This document shows positions 40,245 through 44,255 of a stretch of DNA of 44,255 nt, piece by piece. The notes beneath the pieces were generated by a model that was given only the letters and a program-made list of their open reading frames with translations, did no database searches and was not told where the DNA came from. The stretch's first letter is position 1. Every line of letters begins with the position of its first letter. This stretch comes from an uncultured Microscilla sp. (lineage in GTDB: Bacteria; Bacteroidota; Bacteroidia; Cytophagales; Microscillaceae), in assembly GCF_947493425.1 (NCBI RefSeq), contig NZ_CANLRP010000057.1:1-44255 (forward strand), written 5' to 3'. A program made the translations under genes and the position numbers.

Positions 40245-42419
40245 ATGATGGAAAAGAAATTAAACCGAAGAAACTTTATCAAAAGCTCGGCGGTAGCCGG
40301 AGGCGCTTTTGTGCTGAGCTTTAGCATGCCTTGGGGCAACAAATTGATGGCAGAGCCCGCCAAAGTGCATGAAATGAATGCCTTTTTAAAGATAGCCAAA
40401 GACGGTACCATTACCATTATGGCTAAAAACCCTGAAATAGGGCAGGGGGTAAAAACTTCGCTCCCTATGATTATAGCCGAAGAGTTGTGCGCCGACTGGC
40501 GTAAGATAAATGTAGTACAGGCAGACCTCGACAGTAAATATGGACCTCAGGGTGCTGGAGGTAGTACAGCTATCAACCGTCATTGGAAACCCCTGCGCAA
40601 AGTGGGTGCCACCGCCCGTGAAATGTTGTTGGAGGCTGCCGCCAAAAAATGGGGCATAGACAAGAAACTGTGCTATGCTGAAAATGGTACCATTAAAAAT
40701 AAAAAGAACCGCAAAAAATTATCTTTTGGTGAGCTTGCCGAAACCGCAGCTCAGGTGCCAGTGCCTAAAGACCCCGCCCTTAAGCCAGACAAAGACTTCA
40801 ACCTCGTAGGATCGTTTAAAACTGGAGTAGACAACCAAAACCTGGTACAGGGCAAAGTAACCTACGGGCTAGACGCCCAACCCAAAAATATGGTCTATGC
40901 CATGATTGAGCGTTCGCCTGTTTTTGGAGGCACTGTGGCGAGCTACAACGAGGCCGAAGCCAAAAAAGTAAAGGGAGTATTAAATGTAATAGCTATTAAA
41001 GAAGGCTCTACCACCCAAAGCGTAGCCATTATAGCCAAAAACACTTGGGCGGCTATCAAAGCCCGGAAAGTACTCAAGGTAAAATGGGATACCAAGGGCA
41101 ATGAAAAACACAGTTCAGACAGTTATGACAAGGCTTTTAAAGCGGCTGTGGCAAAAGACAATAAAAACCTGCGCAATGACGGCGATGTAGACAAGGCCTT
41201 TAAAGAAGCTAACAAAGTACTAGAGGCTACTTATGAAGTGCCTTTTGCTACCCATGCACCAATGGAACCTATGAACTGTACCGTGTTGGTAACTAAAGAC
41301 AGGTGTGAAATTTGGGCGCCTACCCAATCTCCCGGAAGGGCAGCAAGCATTGCTAAAAAAATAACCGGACTTAAAGCAGCTCAAATTCAAGTACACATGT
41401 TGAGGTCGGGTGGTGGCTTTGGACGCAGGTCAAACGGTGATTTTGTAAAAGAAACGGTATACCTTGCCAATGAACTCAAACAACCAGTAAAGCTGGTGTG
41501 GACGCGTGAAGATGACAATCGCTTTGGATTTTATCGCCCCGCGAGTATGCACAAAGTGAAGGCAGCCCTCGACAAAGAAGGTAGACTATCTGCCTGGAAG
41601 ATTCAATGTGCGGGAGCGTCAGTGGCTAAGTTTTTTTCGCCTAAACTTGCCCCACATCGTTTTGATATTTACCCCGACAATTTTCCTGCGCAGTTTATCC
41701 CTAACTTTCAGATGCAATACACAGCAGTAGATACCTACATGCCATTGTGGTTTTGGCGGGCTCCCGGGCACAATACTACCGCCTTTGTTGACCAAAGTTT
41801 TTTGGATGAACTGGCGCATGCTGCCAAAAAAGATCCACTTAAATTTCGTTTAGAGCTATTGGGGAGCAACAACAAAGACTACCAATACAAAGGACACGGA
41901 GGGCCTACTTTTAACAATGCCCGCATACGTGGAGTACTGGAGCTTGCTGCTAAAAAGGCAGGCTGGGGCAAAAAAATGCCCAAAGGCAGTGCTCAGGGCA
42001 TAGCAGTTCATTTTACTTTTGGTACTTACACCGCATTGGTGGCCGATGTATCGGTAGATAAAGAGGGTTATGTAAAAGTGCATAAGGTAGTGGCAGCCGT
42101 AGACTGTGGCAAAGTAGTGAATATGAGTGGTGCCAAAGCGCAGATTGAAGGGGGGATCATTGATGGCTTAAGTACCATGATGAATGCCGAAATTACCCTA
42201 AAAAATGGAGCAGTGCAACAGAGCAACTTCCACGACTACAAGTTGTTACGTATCAAAGATGCTCCAGATGTAGAAGTACATTTTGTAAAAAGCGACAAAG
42301 ATCCGCAAGGCTTGGGTGAGATGAGCTTGCCTCCGTTGGCTCCGGCAGTAGGCAATGCTATTTTTTCAGCTACCGGCAAACGGGTGCGTAAACTGCCTCT
42401 TAAAGATATGAAAGTATAA
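40245..42419 (+). CDS. Molybdenum hydroxylase large subunit (IorB-like), Tat-exported
   Basis: 724 residues from the ATG at 40245 (a TTG at 40221 and an ATG at 40248 are alternatives). The N-terminus N-R-R-N-F-I-K-S-S-A-V-A-G-G-A is a twin-arginine signal. The molybdopterin-binding domains carry G-Q-G-V-K-T-S near 75, P-M-E-P-M-N-C near 343, G-G-G-F-G-R-R near 390, W-R-A-P-G-H near 506 and the conserved catalytic glutamate in G-L-G-E-M-S-L-P-P near 690. It binds molybdenum cofactor and hydroxylates an aldehyde or N-heterocycle in the periplasm. It forms an operon with the small subunit upstream. The cytochrome c or FAD subunit often present is not encoded next to it. A strong terminator follows. 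Confidence 0.92.
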   Translation: MMEKKLNRRNFIKSSAVAGGAFVLSFSMPWGNKLMAEPAKVHEMNAFLKIAKDGTITIMAKNPEIGQGVKTSLPMIIAEELCADWRKINVVQADLDSKYGPQGAGGSTAINRHWKPLRKVGATAREMLLEAAAKKWGIDKKLCYAENGTIKNKKNRKKLSFGELAETAAQVPVPKDPALKPDKDFNLVGSFKTGVDNQNLVQGKVTYGLDAQPKNMVYAMIERSPVFGGTVASYNEAEAKKVKGVLNVIAIKEGSTTQSVAIIAKNTWAAIKARKVLKVKWDTKGNEKHSSDSYDKAFKAAVAKDNKNLRNDGDVDKAFKEANKVLEATYEVPFATHAPMEPMNCTVLVTKDRCEIWAPTQSPGRAASIAKKITGLKAAQIQVHMLRSGGGFGRRSNGDFVKETVYLANELKQPVKLVWTREDDNRFGFYRPASMHKVKAALDKEGRLSAWKIQCAGASVAKFFSPKLAPHRFDIYPDNFPAQFIPNFQMQYTAVDTYMPLWFWRAPGHNTTAFVDQSFLDELAHAAKKDPLKFRLELLGSNNKDYQYKGHGGPTFNNARIRGVLELAAKKAGWGKKMPKGSAQGIAVHFTFGTYTALVADVSVDKEGYVKVHKVVAAVDCGKVVNMSGAKAQIEGGIIDGLSTMMNAEITLKNGAVQQSNFHDYKLLRIKDAPDVEVHFVKSDKDPQGLGEMSLPPLAPAVGNAIFSATGKRVRKLPLKDMKV

Positions 42420-42440
42420 AACTGAGTCCAAAAGAGAAAT

Positions 42441-42480
42441 AAAAAACCGGGTTTGAACAACTGTTCAAATCCGGTTTTTT
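42441..42480 (+). terminator. Intrinsic terminator of the molybdenum hydroxylase operon
   Basis: AAAAAACCGG/CCGGTTTTTT encloses a further TTTGAACA/TGTTCAAA stem, ending in a T run 22 bp after the stop. Confidence 0.85.
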
Positions 42481-42641
42481 ATTGGTGGACATTTGCTGTC
42501 CACTTGTGGGCACTTTGAAATTGAATACAGGATGTTTTTTGTTTGTAAGTATTTGATAATGAGTTTTTTGTAAAAGTGGTCTTACTCTTGTAAAGCGATT
42601 TGACCAGTACAAATAATAAAAAACAAAAACCTGTTACCCAA

Positions 42642-43763
42642 ATGAAAAATCAGACAAAACATTCACTCTTGTGTTTACTACTTTTTATATATGTTTGGTT
42701 ACCTGTTCGTGCCCAAGATGGCACGCCTAAACACCAATCTAAAACCGAAATAATAAAGGCAGTGGTAGAAAAATATTGCCAAGACCACCCTTTTTCGGGT
42801 GCGGTGCTGGTGGCTCAAAACCGAGAGTTGGTGTGGAAAGGTGCCAAAGGTTTTGCGAACAAAGCAACTGAGCAAAAGAACCTAATCAATACCAAGTTTT
42901 TGGTAGGGTCGGTGTCCAAACAGTTTACCGCAATGATTGTATTACAGTTGGTGCAAGAAGGCAAACTTAAGTTAGACGATTTGGCAATTAAATACTTCCC
43001 CTTTTTGCCTAAAGAAAAATCAACAATTACCATCCACCAACTACTTTCGCATACCTCAGGCTTGGGGCATTACTCTAAACTAAACGTAAACGCTAAAAAA
43101 TTTATGTACAAGCCTGTTACTCCAATAGAATATGCCAAAGTAATAGCTAAAATGGGGATGGTGGCAAAGCCAGGCAAAAAAATGTCTTACAGCAGCATGG
43201 GCTATATATTGTTGGCTGCTATAGCCGAACAAATTACCGGAAAAACATTTAGTACTTTGCTTGAAGAGCGCATTGCACGTCCTTTGGGGCTCAAAAATAC
43301 CGGATTTACTTTAAACACCAACGAGTTGCAAAACTTTGCCTTGAGCTATGATCTTAAGAACCAAAAAGCTGCTACAGACAACGACTTTAGATTTAAACTC
43401 AACAAACCACGCCATCAATCCAACACTTACTCTACCGGAGGCATTCACTCTACTGTAGAAGATATGTTGGTTTGGTTCAAAGCCCTCGCCACAAACAAAT
43501 TGCTGAATAAGGAGCTAACTAAAAAAATGTTTACGCCCAATTTGGGTAACTATGCCTATGGTTGGTTTATCAACGACGTACGACTTACCAAAGCATACAA
43601 ACTTACCAACATCATTAGCCACGGAGGATCAGTCAATGGTTTTCGTGCCGCAGTAAGCATGTTCAACAATCAGCAAGACTTTGTAATTATTCTTGCCAAT
43701 CATCCATCGCGTATCTGGTTGCTGACTGCCGAAATCAAGAAGGCCCTGGATCGAAAAGAGTAA
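42642..43763 (+). CDS. Serine beta-lactamase-like hydrolase (class C/S12 family)
   Basis: 373 residues from the ATG at 42642. The frame opens at a TTG at 42600 but that start precedes a clean signal peptide (ending near residue 24, V-R-A-Q), so the ATG is preferred. Motifs are S-V-S-K with Ser90 and Lys93 (S-x-x-K), Y-S-S at 183-185 in place of Y-x-N, and H-G-G-S-V in place of K-T-G near 328. Members include D-aminopeptidases, esterases and penicillin-binding-protein-like enzymes, and real beta-lactamase activity is not implied. It is periplasmic or secreted, stands alone, and is preceded by the molybdenum hydroxylase terminator. Confidence 0.88.
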   Translation: MKNQTKHSLLCLLLFIYVWLPVRAQDGTPKHQSKTEIIKAVVEKYCQDHPFSGAVLVAQNRELVWKGAKGFANKATEQKNLINTKFLVGSVSKQFTAMIVLQLVQEGKLKLDDLAIKYFPFLPKEKSTITIHQLLSHTSGLGHYSKLNVNAKKFMYKPVTPIEYAKVIAKMGMVAKPGKKMSYSSMGYILLAAIAEQITGKTFSTLLEERIARPLGLKNTGFTLNTNELQNFALSYDLKNQKAATDNDFRFKLNKPRHQSNTYSTGGIHSTVEDMLVWFKALATNKLLNKELTKKMFTPNLGNYAYGWFINDVRLTKAYKLTNIISHGGSVNGFRAAVSMFNNQQDFVIILANHPSRIWLLTAEIKKALDRKE

Positions 43764-44255
43764 TTACGGTTTTTTAAAATTACGAATGGTTTAATTACGA
43801 ATTACGAATGGTCGCAAGCAAGGCTAAAAGCTTCATACAAACAGTTAAACAAAGGCTAAAGCTAATCAAAGCTCAAAAAAAGGCTAAAAGCTAATGACTT
43901 CATACAAAAACAGTTAAACAATTACGAATTACGAATGGATCAATTACGAATTGGCGCGAAGCGCAGCTAAAACTACAGGTTACCGATTCCTAACTAATTT
44001 GCAAATATGATAATTAAAAGCTAAAGGCTAAAAGCCAATCAAAGCTCAAGAAAAAGCTAAAGTTCGTCGTAGTTCAAAAAAAGGCTAAAAGCTAATGGCT
44101 TCATACAAAAACAGTTAAACAATTACGAATTACGAATGGATCAATTACGAATTGGCGCGAAGCGCAGCTAAAACTACGGGTTACCGATTCCTAACTAATT
44201 TGCAAATATGATAATTAAAAGCTAAAGGCTAAAAGCCAATCAAAGCTCAAGAAAA
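43764..44255. repeat. Tandem intergenic repeat, 201-bp period
   Basis: 43871-44054 and 44072-44255 are near-identical, offset by 201 bp, and the second runs off the window end. The units contain AATTACGAATTACGAATGG, GGCGCGAAGCGC and AGGCTAAAAGCTAATGG motifs, of which related pieces occur at 43795-43870 and 22207-22225. No coding potential is seen. Confidence 0.8.

Noticed and set aside
1..44255. tRNA or rRNA genes
   Set aside because: I looked in the longer spacers for cloverleaf arms and rRNA landmarks and saw none. A tRNAscan-SE or Infernal run would be decisive.

Overview
The window looks like chromosomal DNA from a Bacteroidota of the order Cytophagales, resembling marine gliding bacteria such as Microscilla. 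The evidence is AT-rich DNA, two secreted proteins with C-terminal type IX secretion (T9SS) sorting domains, PKD and GEVED modules, the PadR-PspC/DUF2807 pair, the DUF1501-DUF1800 pair, DUF4159 next to rsmE, and promoter-like sites of the Bacteroidota form (TTTG, about 19 nt, TAnnTTTG). Shine-Dalgarno sequences are almost absent, as usual for the phylum. The genus is an inference.

Layout. 0-5 kb: a thioredoxin-like lipoprotein, then a two-gene envelope-stress type operon (padR, PspC/DUF2807) on the minus strand. 5-10.4 kb: replicative helicase dnaB, a short-chain dehydrogenase, and a convergent penicillin-acylase family lipoprotein. 10.4-12.2 kb: an intact IS605-type element with divergent tnpA and tnpB and a recognisable right-end/omega-RNA hairpin. 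12.3-16.4 kb: the most unusual locus. 17.6-19.1 kb: a U32 peptidase-family (tRNA/rRNA hydroxylation type) protein with a ferredoxin. 19.7-24 kb: a secreted trypsin-like protease with two GEVED repeats and a T9SS tail, and an outer-membrane barrel protein. 24.4-27.5 kb: DUF1501 and DUF1800. 27.6-29.1 kb (minus): rsmE and DUF4159. 29.7-33.4 kb: a 1222-residue T9SS cargo protein. 33.4-34.5 kb: a repeat-rich spacer. 34.5-36.1 kb: a CtpA-type S41 protease. 36.8-38 kb: homogentisate dioxygenase. 38.1-39.1 kb (minus): a SiaC-like protein and a thioesterase. 39.7-42.4 kb: a two-subunit molybdenum hydroxylase. 42.6-43.8 kb: a serine beta-lactamase-like protein. The window ends in a tandem intergenic repeat with a 201-bp period.

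The candidate undescribed system is at 12305-16364. A consensus Bacteroidota promoter (12305-12335) is followed by three copies of a 214-215 bp element (12401-12615, 12666-12880, 13150-13363) and one decayed copy (about 12940-13100). The flanks of the copies are nearly identical, but each copy carries a different, almost perfectly self-complementary 19-25 bp stem capped by a conserved small apical hairpin that shows a compensatory change. After the array come a further structured leader (13383-13472), an exceptionally strong Shine-Dalgarno sequence (13526-13534), and a 941-residue alpha-helical, probably HEAT-like protein with a basic N-terminal patch. I recognise no known family for either the RNA-like elements or the protein. 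A ribonucleoprotein with exchangeable hairpins is my inference. No reverse transcriptase, nuclease or integrase of a known system is encoded next to it.
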